Program-made: the position numbers and the translations under genes | The notes under the pieces: model-generated | Database searches by the model: none | The model's input: the letters and a program-made list of their open reading frames with translations, nothing else | What the model was told of the DNA's origin: nothing | Shown: positions 51,301-60,542 of the stretch, piece by piece | Position numbering within the stretch: the stretch's first letter is position 1 | How the letters are laid out: each line of letters starts with the position of its first letter | Source of the DNA: Gordionus sp. m RMFG-2023 | Taxonomy: Eukaryota; Nematomorpha; Gordioida; Chordodea; Parachordodidae | Length of the DNA: 64,000 nucleotides | NCBI RefSeq assembly: GCF_954871325.1 | Contig: NC_088779.1 | Location: forward strand, 9,736,846 to 9,800,845 | Reading direction: 5' to 3'

Positions 51301-54300
51301 TGAACAATTAAAATTCCGCCATTATATGAATTTAAAATTTAAAAAAAAAATTTACTCGACATTTGTCGTTTGTTTTAATAAAAAAATTTTTTATTTTAAA
51401 GCGACCTTAACAATAAATAACAAAAAAAAATAACGAACAATATAAAAAAAAATAGGATAAAAAAATGAATAATTTGATTTTATAAAAATGTTATTTGTTT
51501 TATATTTTAAATATCGGTTTCTATAAAATCTTATTATTTTATTATTGGTTATTATAATTGACATTGGCCGTTAAAAATAAAATCAGCAGATTTATCTGAA
51601 TTTCTATTGGAAAAATTGAATGAAATACCTTTCGTCTAATAATAGAAGTATTTGGTTAAAAAAAGAAGCGTATATCAACCAAACGTCCGTTAAATAAATA
51701 AACGTCGGCTCGGGCCTATAAAAAAATCTTTTTAAAATGGCGGGTCTTAAACTTTATAAAAAAAATTGGCAGGTTGGAGTTCAGGCTTTGAAAAAATTTG
51801 TTATCGTTTCTTTTTCATAAGATAGAATGATAATTTGAATTTCTTTGGAATTACTAAGAAAATGCTTGTAATTTTTATTTGATTCAAATTCTTTCTTTCT
51901 TTAAAAATTTGGGCCCGGGCCTAGAATAAAAAAAACAAAGCGGGGATAGGGCCTAAAAAATTTCGAACCGGACTAGTCTTAAACTAAAAAAAAATTGGGG
52001 TAATCCCATTAAAGTTAATGAAAATTTCAGACCGAATAAAAAAAAAATTGAATTCGCAAGGATTTAGACTAATCCTGTTCAACCATTTTTTGGTAATTTC
52101 TAATTCACGTAAAAGTCAGTGCCCAATCAAATAATTTCGGGAAACTTGAAACGCTGCATATTTTTAGTTCAGTTCCGATATTGTTGCCAATAATAAATTA
52201 TATTAATTAGTTATTACTTAGCGTTTTTTTAAAATATATAAAAAAATTAATTACAGTTACAACATCTATTTTATGCCCAAAAGAAGTTGTTTTTTAAACA
52301 TATGTTTTTCTTACAAGTCAGACATTTATTGATTTTTAAAATATTAATATTTTTGGGCTGATAAGGTATATTATTATTGGAAATTTAACAGACGTCGTTG
52401 TAATGCAAGCATTTTATTTACCCTCGAGGGCCTTACCTGAGATTACACGCAGCATAAACTTTTTGAAATTAAAAAAAAATTTGGTTGTTTTTATTGTAGA
52501 TCAAAATTTTAAAATAATTCGGAATGTATAAAAATCAAATAGGATTCGGTTTAATCTACATGTGACGAATAAAATCCGAGTTGAATTATTTATGTTTTCT
52601 TCAAAATTTCAAAGAAATATTTAAGCAGGCAGCTATAGATTTTTGTACAATATTACTTTCCCTGTCATCTATATGTATATAAGAAATATTCCCAATTTTT
52701 TTTGCATTTCGCGTTGTCGAACTCATATAATTACGAAGACACGCGATGGTAATAATATTTTTGTTGATCCGTATTTTGGTCAGTCAAAAACCAATTAGTT
52801 GTGCCAAAACCTTGATCAAAATGGCTAAATCAAGATTATAACCGAAAACAATATTACCTTAAGTCAATAAAATTTGGTCAAAAGAGGGTCAAACCATTTT
52901 GCCATCTATGCGAAAGCAGGACACCCTTTTCATTTGTTTTTTTAAACATTTTGTTATAAGGTGTGATGTAATATCTCTAAAATATGGCTAACCCTGCATT
53001 CACAGTTAGCGCGAATTAGCGACGAATACAAAATGATATGATATGAATATAATAATTTTTGTATACATCGCCGACTATGAATGCAGGGTAAAGGTGTAGT
53101 TTCTTTTTTTTCAATGTAAAAATAACATTCTATTCATATAACTATTTTGACTAAAAATCGAAAAAGCTATGACAAAGCCCAAAATTTTTTTTAAAACTTT
53201 TCCTTCTTTTTTTTAATCACTTAAGTTTAAAAAAAATATATACAGATTGGAAAATAATGATTTTGTGAATATTACATTTTTTTTATCACAATAAAATCGA
53301 TATGTAATCGTTTTTTATTTAATATTAATATCAGATAGAAATAAATAATTTATTTAGCAATACATTTTGTCAAGTCAATCCATAATTAGTCCTACAAAAT
53401 TTACCAAAAAAATTTTGATCACAATAAATCATCAAAGTATTTAGTTATAAAAGCATAAAATGTATTTTTTCCCCTGTTAATATGTGTCAATTTTTAACCT
53501 TTATTTAAAATAATTCCTTGAGCCCCCTTTTAAAAATTAAAAAACCTCATTTTATGGGAAATGTATTCCAGCAAGTGCAAAATAGAGGACAGCACCCCCA
53601 AACTTTCCTGTAGAACTGATCTATTGGGTTCTTAGCCTTGCCCGTAATTATTTTTAGAAGACTAGCTTGTAAAATATACATTATACAAGCTACCCCACAC
53701 AGCTCCCAATATTTTTTTATTAAGGCGACATAAATTTTCAATGATCAGCTTTAAAAAAAATTCTGTCAAACCTATAAGCATATGTTTAACAATATGTACA
53801 ATTCAGATATGCATAATTGGTTAAAAACTTTATCTAAGTTTAATTAGGCTTAGCCTTTTCACCCTGGTTACTCAGCAATTATGCAATATTAGACCCAGTA
53901 AAAAATAATTTTCTGGTCTGGCTCGTGAGTAGGGCTTTTGGGCTAGAGGCACTAACCTCTAGTGTGGAATATCTACCCTGTGAATTTCAGACAATTCACA
54001 GTGATTTTTTGAGTTTATAATTTAAAATCTATGGAAAGGCTAATAATTTAAAGAGTATACATTTCAAACACGCCAAAATACATTTCTGATAAAATACGAT
54101 ATTTGAAATTTATTTTAAAAAACCTGCTAAAAAAATTATTTAAAATTGAAAAAAAAAACAAGATATATGTGGTGAAAGGATCACTCTATTAGATAACACC
54201 ATATGCATGTCTAATACACATTTGGGTCCAAAAAATTACGTTAATCATCAGGTTTTTAGAAAGAAATTGAAAGATACATTAGGTTCATATATGTATAATA

Positions 54301-55726
54301 AAATGATTTATATATAGAATGGAAAATAAAGACAGAGGTGTCCGTGAAAAAGAATTTGGAGCCAAAGTGCATCTAATAATATTATAGTGCATACAATTTA
54401 TGATAATCAGGCCACACATGTACCTATTAAGTAGGTGGATCTATAGATTTTATAACTCTTGGGAATCAACCTTACTTGTTAAGTGCATTTGTGGTGTTAA
54501 TTTATTTCTCCTTTCTCAAAAATTGAAGGAAGAGTTAAAAATACCAAGCTATAATGTTGAGATTAATGTACTACAGGGTTAGTCATTTAAAAACCAGGAT
54601 TTAGTAAATTTACTATTTTCTTATGTTTTATAACGAGTAGAATAAACATTAAATTATCAGTTATTGCCTAATATTTAAATTTAATGTATAAAATTAAAAT
54701 AGAAAATAAAATAAATATGTTGAGCCTTCTTCCTCATATGTTTCCTTAATAAAATTGAGCTATGTGGGCTAGGCCTGGATTTGGAAATTTTTTTGTCACC
54801 TGGTTGAGGGAAGGTTCTGGCCAAAAATTTAGATATTTAGTTTCTAGTTGATATAATATAAATTAATATTAATAAAGAGGTGGTCAATCTTGAATTTTAA
54901 TGTATATATGTTTTTTAATATTAACAATTGTTTCATTTATGATAATTATAGTTCATCTATATAAAATTAAATATTAAGATTCAAGATTTAGTTTTACCAG
55001 AATTGTTATTCATGTAATCAGCTTTCTGTAATAATGCTTTATCTAATGTTAGAATTTCTTGACTTAATATTCTATTGTACATAACAGAACGTTCTGTAGA
55101 ATTAAGGAATATCTGTTGAGATTTTTGGTTATTATTATTATCTTTATTTGATGTGGTAATATCATGTTTAGGGTGCATCTTTTTTATGTAATGATTCATT
55201 GCATTGAGTATATTTGGAATTAATTTTGATTCAACATATTCTACAGCAAACTTTACAACAAAATATAATAATTAGCTAAAGCCAAAAACATTATATTCTT
55301 CTTTAAATACAAAAATAAAATTATGCTATATTTTAAAAAAAACTAATGTTTTGTTGCTATATCTGTAAAAATACTTACACTTCCTCCATGACCATCAAAT
55401 ACACCAAATATAAGAATAGGGAATGGTGATTTTTGTTGGACTACCCTGAATTTATCTTCCATTGTTGCTCTTTTTCCTTGAATTGAAAAAACGGATACCA
55501 TATCATATTGATATGAAAAAACTTTTTGATGAAGATAGGATGGTAAATTAGGCAATACTTTAATATCTTTATTTTCAGTTCGTGATTTGGGTGTTAAGGA
55601 ATTATTCTTATCGTGAATAACTCCTTTAATAGGAATTCTTTTATTTAGTAAATCTTCTTTTAAATCAGGTGATGGACTAATAGTCATTCTTGGAAAATAA
55701 GAGAGACATGTTTTCCCCATATCCAT
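35183..55726 (-). CDS. PPM1L: PPM1L-like PP2C phosphatase, 5 exons, 681 aa
   Basis: Metal-dependent Ser/Thr protein phosphatase. In vertebrates PPM1L dephosphorylates TAK1 and ASK1 and so damps JNK/p38 signalling. Exons (minus) are 55726-55379, 55250-54998, 48011-47881, 41498-41315 and 36312-35183; all have GT-AG introns, matching phases, and 682 codons with the stop. Motifs: SIQGKRATMED (E90, D91), DGHGG (D111, G112), VEYVESKL, GTTCLLG, ANTGDCRA (D221), VDHKP (239-242), ERIRRAGGFV, WRLNGILSVSRGFGD (D280), LQPDFLVLASDGLW (D342) and STDNVTVLIVKF (about 408-419). The metal-binding aspartates are all present. LQPDF...ASDGLW and DFGAR...DN point to PPM1L rather than PPM1A/B/D. Oddities: no N-terminal membrane segment like vertebrate PPM1L, an Asn-rich insert in exon 2, Ser-rich inserts in exon 5 and a tail of about 260 residues after the catalytic domain. 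Confidence 0.92.
37449..37754 (-). CDS. hypothetical 101-aa single-pass membrane protein
   Basis: Unrecognised ATG-to-stop frame lying within intron 4 of the PPM1L-like gene, on the same strand. Residues about 15-37 (SFTLTYISVNFLLVIVICTW) form one hydrophobic segment followed by a positive, Cys-rich patch (GRLKCRRC), which would suit a type III single-pass protein with the C-terminus in the cytosol. Base composition is more GC-rich than the flanking intron. No domain is known to me. It could be a nested gene, an alternative exon or chance. The phosphatase reads through without it. Confidence 0.3.
   Translation of the reverse strand: MRSLLFSIPNSPSFLSFTLTYISVNFLLVIVICTWIFGRLKCRRCVFWISQFMFHKYIYYSNTIEILFFRLKCSTKIRFLGHDQINMIQTVMVALSQAQLF
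38876..39299. repeat. perfect 212-bp tandem duplication
   Basis: Two copies, 38876-39087 and 39088-39299, appear identical base for base (start ATTAAAAATATTCGGCAATG). It lies in intron 4 of the PPM1L-like gene. Either very recent or an assembly artefact. Confidence 0.9.
41315..41498 (-). CDS. PPM1L: PPM1L-like exon 4
   Basis: Residues 245-305 plus one base: TCERERIRRAGGFVTLSQ, WRLNGILSVSRGFGDLSLK, RYNNVITAKPDIHIYPML. It carries the metal ligand D280. Acceptor TTTTACCAG, donor GTTAAA. Confidence 0.92.
41852..42070 (-). repeat. SINE-like repeat, GGGCGATGCGC family, copy 1
   Basis: Matches 58882-59118 along its length: GCGCATCGCCCT at the left, then CTATGCTTGATT...TTCTCAT, GCGCACACGAAGGCTAAC...TATGCTTA and AATACCCG at the right. 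On the minus strand, CATAGTTCT...AGGGCGATGCGC has a weak pol III A-box look. Diverged copy. Confidence 0.5.
42486..42620. mobile_element. GAATAGGCCT MITE, whole copy
   Basis: 135 bp, ends TAGGCCTATTCAAA and TTTGAATAGGTCTA, with inner inverted blocks ACGAATCGAATA and TATTCG. Related to 27085-27229; loose pieces near 38330 and 43690. Confidence 0.65.
44935..45090. mobile_element. fold-back MITE copy
   Basis: TTAGTGTTGTTTAAACGG, AGCCGATTTTTTAAAATGGC, ATTTTAGTCCAAAATAATAT and AGATGGCAGAAAGGTTTGGA follow the family consensus. The right half is short. Confidence 0.6.
45890..46080. repeat. GGACAGGTTTTTA-type repeat, copy 2
   Basis: Collinear with 15110-15270: TTCTAGAATTATGTTTTGGA, AATAGCTTATATTT, AAAGTTTGCGA and TTTTGGGCACAGC. 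Confidence 0.5.
46838..47020. mobile_element. fold-back MITE copy
   Basis: TATTGTTAAAAGGCTAACCT and ATTTTGCCAAAAAAAATAT on the left mirror TTTAGCTAAAATATGG and GGAGCTGTTTGTTTAACACG on the right, with GATGTCCAAGCC and CATCTATTAACAAAA around the centre. Confidence 0.65.
47881..48011 (-). CDS. PPM1L: PPM1L-like exon 3
   Basis: Residues 201-244: GTTCLLGILFAGDLVLANTG then DCRAIMYDSKGRT and VDHKPQN. Central strands of the PP2C fold. No ORF marks it because it is short. Acceptor AAATAG, donor GTAAAT. Confidence 0.92.
48236..48336. mobile_element. CAGAGTTGCTAAAA MITE with target duplication
   Basis: 101 bp, start CAGAGTTGCTAAAAGACAC, end TATTTAACAAGTTTG. Flanks GTATTAAG and GTATTGAG agree at 7 of 8, typical of hAT elements. 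Confidence 0.65.
48432..48543. mobile_element. CAGAGTTGTTAAAA MITE, duplicated copy
   Basis: 112 bp, CAGAGTTGTTAAAAGACAC to TTTAATAACTCTG. It sits in the second unit of the tandem duplication. The left flank GTATTAAG is kept but the right flank has drifted. Confidence 0.6.
50908..51050 (+). repeat. tRNA-like SINE, copy 2
   Basis: TAGCCTAGTCGGTGCTTGCG resembles a pol III A box and TGGGCTCGAATCC a B box, 30-odd bp apart as in tRNAs. No acceptor stem closes. The tail TAGGACTCGACCACG is shared with 33145-33260. A tRNA-derived SINE is the simplest reading. Confidence 0.5.
51142..51252. mobile_element. ACCCTGCATTCA-type MITE, copy
   Basis: Starts TACCCCGCATTCAGAGTTAG and ends GCGCTAACTATGAATAAGGG, inverted with few mismatches, about 111 bp. 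Confidence 0.6.
51695..51985. repeat. GC-rich GGGCCGGG-family relic
   Basis: ACGTCGGCTCGGGCCTATAA at the left and GGGCCCGGGCCTAGAAT...GGGCCTAAAAAATTTCGAAC at the right, with an AT-rich centre. Diverged copy of the family at 9817 and 55910. Confidence 0.45.
52790..52925. mobile_element. fold-back MITE fragment
   Basis: AATTAGTTGTGCCAAAACC, ATGGCTAAATCAAGATTATA and GGTCAAAAGAGGGTCAAACC, with CATCTATGCGAAA, match the family half seen at 24785-24949. Confidence 0.5.
52990..53090. mobile_element. ACCCTGCATTCA MITE, best copy
   Basis: 101 bp, ends AACCCTGCATTCACAGTTAG and CCGACTATGAATGCAGGGTA, with inner GCGAATTAGCGACGAATAC and GTATACATCGCCG also inverted, so nearly the whole element can fold back. 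Confidence 0.7.
54998..55250 (-). CDS. PPM1L: PPM1L-like exon 2
   Basis: Residues 117-200 plus one base of Gly201. FAVEYVESKLIPNIL continues DGHGGS directly. A Lys/Asn/Gln-rich insert (about 140-165) precedes RILSQEILTLDKALL, which matches PPM1L TILEQQILSIDREML. Acceptor TTGTAAAG, donor GTAAAA. Confidence 0.88.
55379..55726 (-). CDS. PPM1L: PPM1L-like exon 1
   Basis: Residues 1-116, MDMGKTCLSYF to FDGHGGS, ending at donor GTAAGT. A second Met at 55720 would give MGKTCLS, with Gly2 and a nearby Cys, which could suit myristoylation and palmitoylation; this is speculation. The intron that follows is only 128 bp. Confidence 0.88.
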
Positions 55727-55909
55727 AAGTACAATTTTAAAATGGACGCGATCGATATTTATTCAAATTACTCTTGTGAGAATGTCAAGATTACATTTTT
55801 CTAAAATGTTTATCGTGTTCCACCAAAATGTAAATGACAGATAGATGTGTTAAAAAAAACGTTCGGCAATTAATTTCTCTATTTTGATTACCATCAATTA
55901 ATGATCTGA

Positions 55910-56375
55910 ATCGGGCCTAATTTTTCAAGCCCGGCCCGGCCCGAATTTTTTTTAGAAAAGTTTTGCCGGCCCGGCGCGAACCAAAATTTTTTTTAAAATG
56001 TTTGCCGGCCCGGTTCGAACCCGACTTTTTTTTAAAAAAAATTTACCGACCCAGCTCGGCCTGAATTTATTTAAACATAGAAATTAAGCTTTATAATTAC
56101 TCAAAATAAAAGACAAGTATTATATGTCGTTTAGTTTCAATAAATAAAATCAAATATTTTTATTTTACATAAAAAATTCAATATAAAATTGATAAATTTA
56201 GATATATTTAAAAAAATTTATAAGGTCCGACCCGACCCGGCCCAAATTTTTTTTTAAATATTAGGCCCGGCCCAAACCCAATTATTTTAAATAGAATTAG
56301 GCCCGAGCCCGGCACGAAGCCCGTTCGGGCCGTGGCGGACCGAGTCGGGTACGGGTCGGGCCTGCAGATATCTAA
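55910..56375. mobile_element. GC-rich MITE, GGGCCGGG family, copy upstream of PPM1L
   Basis: GC-rich arms (AAGCCCGGCCCGGCCCGAA on the left; GGGCCGTGGCGGACCGAGTC, then GTCGGGCCTGCAG on the right) around an AT-rich centre. About 180 bp upstream of the PPM1L-like ATG, so it could affect its promoter. Confidence 0.6.
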
Positions 56376-56639
56376 TATAAATATCATTTGAATCTCTTTT
56401 CAAATTTTTTTTATATATTTCTTGTAAAATCATTAATTATATATAAAAAATATGAAGATAATACAAAACAATTTTCTTTAATGCATTTAAATTGATTAAA
56501 TTTTGTAAATAAATACTGTAATGTAATTTTACTTATATCATAAATAAATAAAAGTAACTAATAAAGTTAAATTTAGTTTAAATATTTGCTCTAATAATAA
56601 CTTGCTAAAATAATTAAATATAAAATATTAGGGATGTGC

Positions 56640-57205
56640 CGATATTTTTCATCGGATGGGCCGATATTTCACCCATTTTAAAATACTCAAATGTTATGTT
56701 TTTGCGCATTCTATTTATAAAAGTGTGTGATAATCTCTTCAGAATCTGTTTTTAGTGATGCTGATGATATTGACAGTTAGTATCGCCGCAGGCTGACCTC
56801 TGATAAGTTGGAAATATTGGTATTTCTAAAAAGAAATCTTATATTAATGTTAAATATTATTTTAAATATTTATTTCAAATTTCATTATATAATTGTTTAT
56901 TACTTAATATGTATATAGATTAATGTTATTACTTATTATATAAAAGTGATTTAACAATAAAAATATTTTATATACTTTTAGAATTGCAATTGAATTGAAT
57001 ATAAACTATAACTGATCATTATAATATATTTAAATGATCTAAGTTATGGTAGAGTTAAATTATAGATGTTATACTAATAAAAAGTATATTAAAAATTAAA
57101 ACCTATCTTTACAGAATAAAAAATTAGATATGATATCGGATCGGTAATCGGCCGATATCAATTTAATGTAGGGAATATCGGATCGGATCGACCTTAAAAA
57201 GTGAT
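56640..57205. mobile_element. AGGGATGT element, second copy, truncated at one end
   Basis: Opposite in orientation to 24950-25649. It starts TTAGGGATGTGCCGATA, shares AATCTGTTTTTAGTGATGCT inside and GATCGGTAATCGGCCGATAT at the other arm. The far terminal inverted repeat is missing. Confidence 0.7.
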
Positions 57206-57366
57206 CCAAAATGATTTTAATTTGATAATCAACCATCTTTTATAAAAAAATTTAATAACAATTATCTAAGAGGGACTTAAGCATAGGTATTATTATGTTA
57301 ATAATTATAAAATAAAAATATATACTATACTTTAATATGTTTAACAAAGTTTGTAGAGAAGTTTAT

Positions 57367-57519
57367 TCAACCATTAATAACTTTTTTACTTGTGCAATTT
57401 TGACATTTGGCTTGTACCTTATCCTTTTTCACATGAATTACTTTATAAAATTTTCCATCTAAAATTTTAAGATTCGGATTTGATTCACGAGAACCTATTT
57501 CCATAATTTCATCTTCACT
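57367..57519 (-). pseudogene. hAT transposase N-terminal (BED-finger) fragment
   Basis: Minus-strand frame SEDEIMEIGSRESNPNLKIL, DGKFYKVIHVKKDKVQAKCQ, NCTSKKVING then stop. The order acidic lead, xxGxFYxVV...AKCxxC matches the start of many hAT transposases, where a BED zinc finger (C-x2-C...H-x-H) follows. The His half and everything after it are absent. The acceptor-like TTTATAG just upstream suggests an exon of a spliced transposase gene. The hAT terminus at 57942 lies upstream on the same strand. Confidence 0.5.
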
Positions 57520-57663
57520 ACTATAAATGTTAAACATTCACAAATTAAAAAATATTACATATAAAATATAACCTTTACTTATTTTGTTTCGGTGTTGTTA
57601 TTTTTAATCTATCTATCTTTGTGATCTGTAAAATTTCCAACTAATTTTGGTTATCAATATATT

Positions 57664-57942
57664 TAAAATATAGCAGGAAAAAATAAAGAAAATATACAAG
57701 ATTTCACGAAGAAAATAAAGTTACATTGTGTGATATGTAAATGTTATAAACATGAATATTAAAAAGAATCTGCATCTGTATCTTTTTAAAGAAAATGAAA
57801 AAGATACAAGATTCTTTTCAAAATAAAGGATCTTAGATACAGATACTAGTATCTTATTAAAAATGTCAATAAGATACTGAGAACAAGATACAAAAGGATC
57901 TTGTATCTTAGATACAAGTATTCGCGGTACTGCCCAACCCTG
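57664..57942 (-). repeat. hAT terminus repeat, CAGGGTTGGGCA family, copy 2
   Basis: Minus strand begins CAGGGTTGGGCAGTACCGCG, followed by repeated TATCTTAGATACAAG-type blocks. Collinear with 8446-8695. It lies immediately upstream of the BED-finger fragment on the same strand, so the two may be the 5' part of one hAT element. Confidence 0.6.
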
Positions 57943-57949
57943 CAGCATG

Positions 57950-58730
57950 TTTAGAATACTTATCTTATAAATAGTAAGCAACTTTGTCGTTAACCCTTAA
58001 GCATTTATATTTTATATAAAAAAATCTATGGGAAAACTAATAGATTTATATCAAGTTTAAAAGTTCATATAGGAGATATATTAAGGTTTTTAAAAAAAAT
58101 ATATATTAAGGAATTTCTTGAATTTCGTGACAGAGGAACTAAAAAATCCTAACAGGTTAATTTATTTTAAAACTTTATGTATTTATAATAATGTTGGGAA
58201 TAAAAAAATAATATTTATTATATATATATTTTAATGTCATTGAAGAGGAATTCAGTGTATGAAGGAATTCATAAAATAGAATAATCTTTAAAATTTAATT
58301 CATATAATGTGGCTTCACGAATTAATTTTGTCATGAAATTATAAATCTATATTTTAAAGATTTATTCATACCCAAATGTAATACTGAATTATATTGAATT
58401 TCTCGTTGCCATATAAACTATACTTCGCTTTAGCGGCTGAGAAACGTTTAGAATGAGAAGGATTGTAAATTTATAAGACGTAAGGGATATTATATTTTAT
58501 TCAACATAATTTTTTTTATTTCAATGTCCTAAATATCAAAAATATAAATAAATAAATAATTTTGAAGAAAAAATTAACATAAACTATTTTTAGTAAAAAT
58601 AAAATACTGTTATAAATCATTTTTCGTTTGAATTTTGCTTAAAATTTATAAATTTATGTAATTTTTATTAAAACAATAGTAAATAATAATATTAAAGTAT
58701 TTGGTGTCATCGTTATCTTTCGTATTTTAT
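57950..58730. other. AT-rich stretch with no recognised feature
   Basis: No coding frame or repeat that I could support. Confidence 0.5.
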
Positions 58731-58737
58731 TCTCGTA

Positions 58738-58738
58738 T

Positions 58739-58781
<43 letters not shown>

Positions 58782-58863
58782 GTTTTGTTTTGTTTTGTTT
58801 TGTTTTGTTTTGTTTTGTTTTGTTTTGTTTTGTTTTGTTTTTGTTTTGTTTTGTTTTGTTTTT
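58738..58863. repeat. TTTTG microsatellite
   Basis: About 25 units of TTTTG with a few TTTTTG variants. The long frames across it on both strands are products of the repeat, not genes. Confidence 0.95.
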
Positions 58864-58881
58864 CATTATTTTACGTGATAT

Positions 58882-59118
58882 ATAGCGCATCGCCCTCTAA
58901 CGTTGAATACACAACAGAGCTACGCTAGGTTTTCCTCATTTCCATCTAATTGGAACAATTTAATTTGGGTATAAAAGTAAAAATATGAGGAGCCCTCCAC
59001 ACGTTTGTGGGCAAGCCGCACGTACTTGTAGGCACAACATTTCGAAAAATGTTGCTTAAACCTCTATAGGCTTTAATTTAAAAGGAGTGGGACAAAGAAA
59101 AAGCCTATACCCGAGAAC
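58882..59118 (-). repeat. SINE-like repeat with three perfect hairpins, copy 2
   Basis: Collinear with 41852-42070. This copy has three perfect stems: CCACA/TGTGG (58997-59010), CAACATTT/AAATGTTG (59035-59054) and TATAGGCTTT/AAAGCCTATA (59065-59109). G+C is higher than its flanks. A structured RNA gene or its SINE derivative is possible. Confidence 0.5.
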
Positions 59119-59983
59119 TACAGTATAATTTAATTACTTTAAAGGTGGGTGATGGCTGATTTTAAGCTTAATTTCTTTAGTGTAAGTTATAATTGCTATC
59201 AATATTGAGATATAATGTTCATAGAATCTGTAAATAAATATGATTAAAATAAAATAATATTTACCGTTCTATCACTTCAAATTTTCCACCGGAAGTATTT
59301 TCAAATATTGCGCCATGTTTTCATTTTCTAGGAAATAATTTTTACAAAATTTTAAATAAATATAATGGAAGATTCGAGCATGTTTTATAATTTTATTAAT
59401 TTACGAAAATTTATAAATTTTGAGGTTTTATTTAAATATATTTAGGACACAGCATTAATAAAATAAATAAATAAAAATAAGGCCAAAACATATTATTTGT
59501 GATAATTTTTTAAAACTTTATCATTTTTAGACTTCCTTAATCTTTTGAAAGTTTAAAATTTTGGAATTTTTAACAGGGTATTGAATTGTGATAATATTTT
59601 TAAAAGAAATAAATAAGGCTGTGTCCAAAACTTCAAAAAATTTAATTGGAAAACTTCTTCGAACACGAAATCCTTCTTTAATTGAAAAAAAAAAAATATG
59701 GCCAAAACATATTTGTATACTTTATTATTAGGTTTCTTTAAAATTTTATAAACATCATCAAATTCTTCCTTAAAACATTAAAACTTTTGGAATTTTTAAA
59801 TATCTTTCGGGCGCAACCATAAACTTTAAAATATTATATGTAAGCGTTTTTTAAGAAAATTATTCTTTATATTGGGACTTTTTTAAAAAACAAACAATTT
59901 TTATCTTATTATATTCACTATATATTTAAACAAAGAAATCTTCCATCAGCCATCATAATTGCAATGCCAATAGTGACTTTAGT

Positions 59984-60085
59984 TTATTTGTTGACAAACG
60001 TAGCTTTTTTAGCGGTTTTATCTCCTTCTGAAATAAAGACATCTTTAGCCGTTGCATTTGTAAAATCGTAATTCAATTCTCTCAA
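59984..60085 (-). other. coding-like stretch, unassigned
   Basis: Minus-strand frame ILRELNYDFTNATAKDVFIS, then EGDKTAKKATFVNK and stop. Balanced amino-acid use, unlike random AT-rich frames. No family recognised; could be a last exon or chance. Confidence 0.2.
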
Positions 60086-60472
60086 TATATATATCTTACA
60101 TTTATTTTAAACCAGAGATTGAAATATTTTTCAACATCTATGAAATATTTTTTTAAGCCAAGGATTTTCTATCAAATTTTGCTTAAATTCCTAATATTTT
60201 ATGATTTTTATATATAAAAATTTTTTCATGATTGATACAAGCTTTGTAAAATAAATATAATGGGCATTTTTTTTGAGTCCGCCGATAGAATAAATTTAGA
60301 TTGACTCCTAAACTGGGGGCTTTAAAAGTTGTATGTTTGATTTAAATACTTAGGCCTGATACTTACCCTCAATTATATTTTTATAAGAAACCCTATTAAA
60401 GTGATCTTATTTACCCCCTCTCCCCCTCGTCTACCACTTTATTCTTTTCTAGACTGGATGACAACTAGGGTT

Positions 60473-60542
60473 GCAATGCCGCATATTTATTTAAAAAATT
60501 ATTATTCGCAATGCCGCATATTTATTTAAAAAATTATTATTC
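60473..60542. repeat. 35-bp tandem duplication
   Basis: GCAATGCCGCATATTTATTT and its next 15 bases occur twice in a row without change (60473-60507 and 60508-60542). Confidence 0.9.

Larger units (their letters stand above)
48012..54997 (-). other. PPM1L-like intron 2
   Basis: 7.0 kb. Includes the MITE-bearing tandem duplication (48222-48617), a G-run (49038-49051), a tRNA-like SINE (50908-51050), ACCCTGCATTCA-type MITEs (51142-51252 and 52990-53090), a GC-rich MITE relic (51695-51985) and a fold-back fragment (52790-52925). At 53547-53741 and 54170-54582 are stretches of slightly coding-like composition that I could not assign. 49050-50650 shows nothing certain. Confidence 0.65.

Noticed and set aside
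53547-53741. Minus frame with KNPIDQFYRKVWGCCPLFC in PPM1L intron 2
   Set aside because: Composition is mildly coding-like, but I recognise no family, see no splice context and the phosphatase does not need it.
58654-58928. Long frames on both strands over the TTTTG array
   Set aside because: They translate the microsatellite (KQNKTKQNKT or its reverse) and have no other content.
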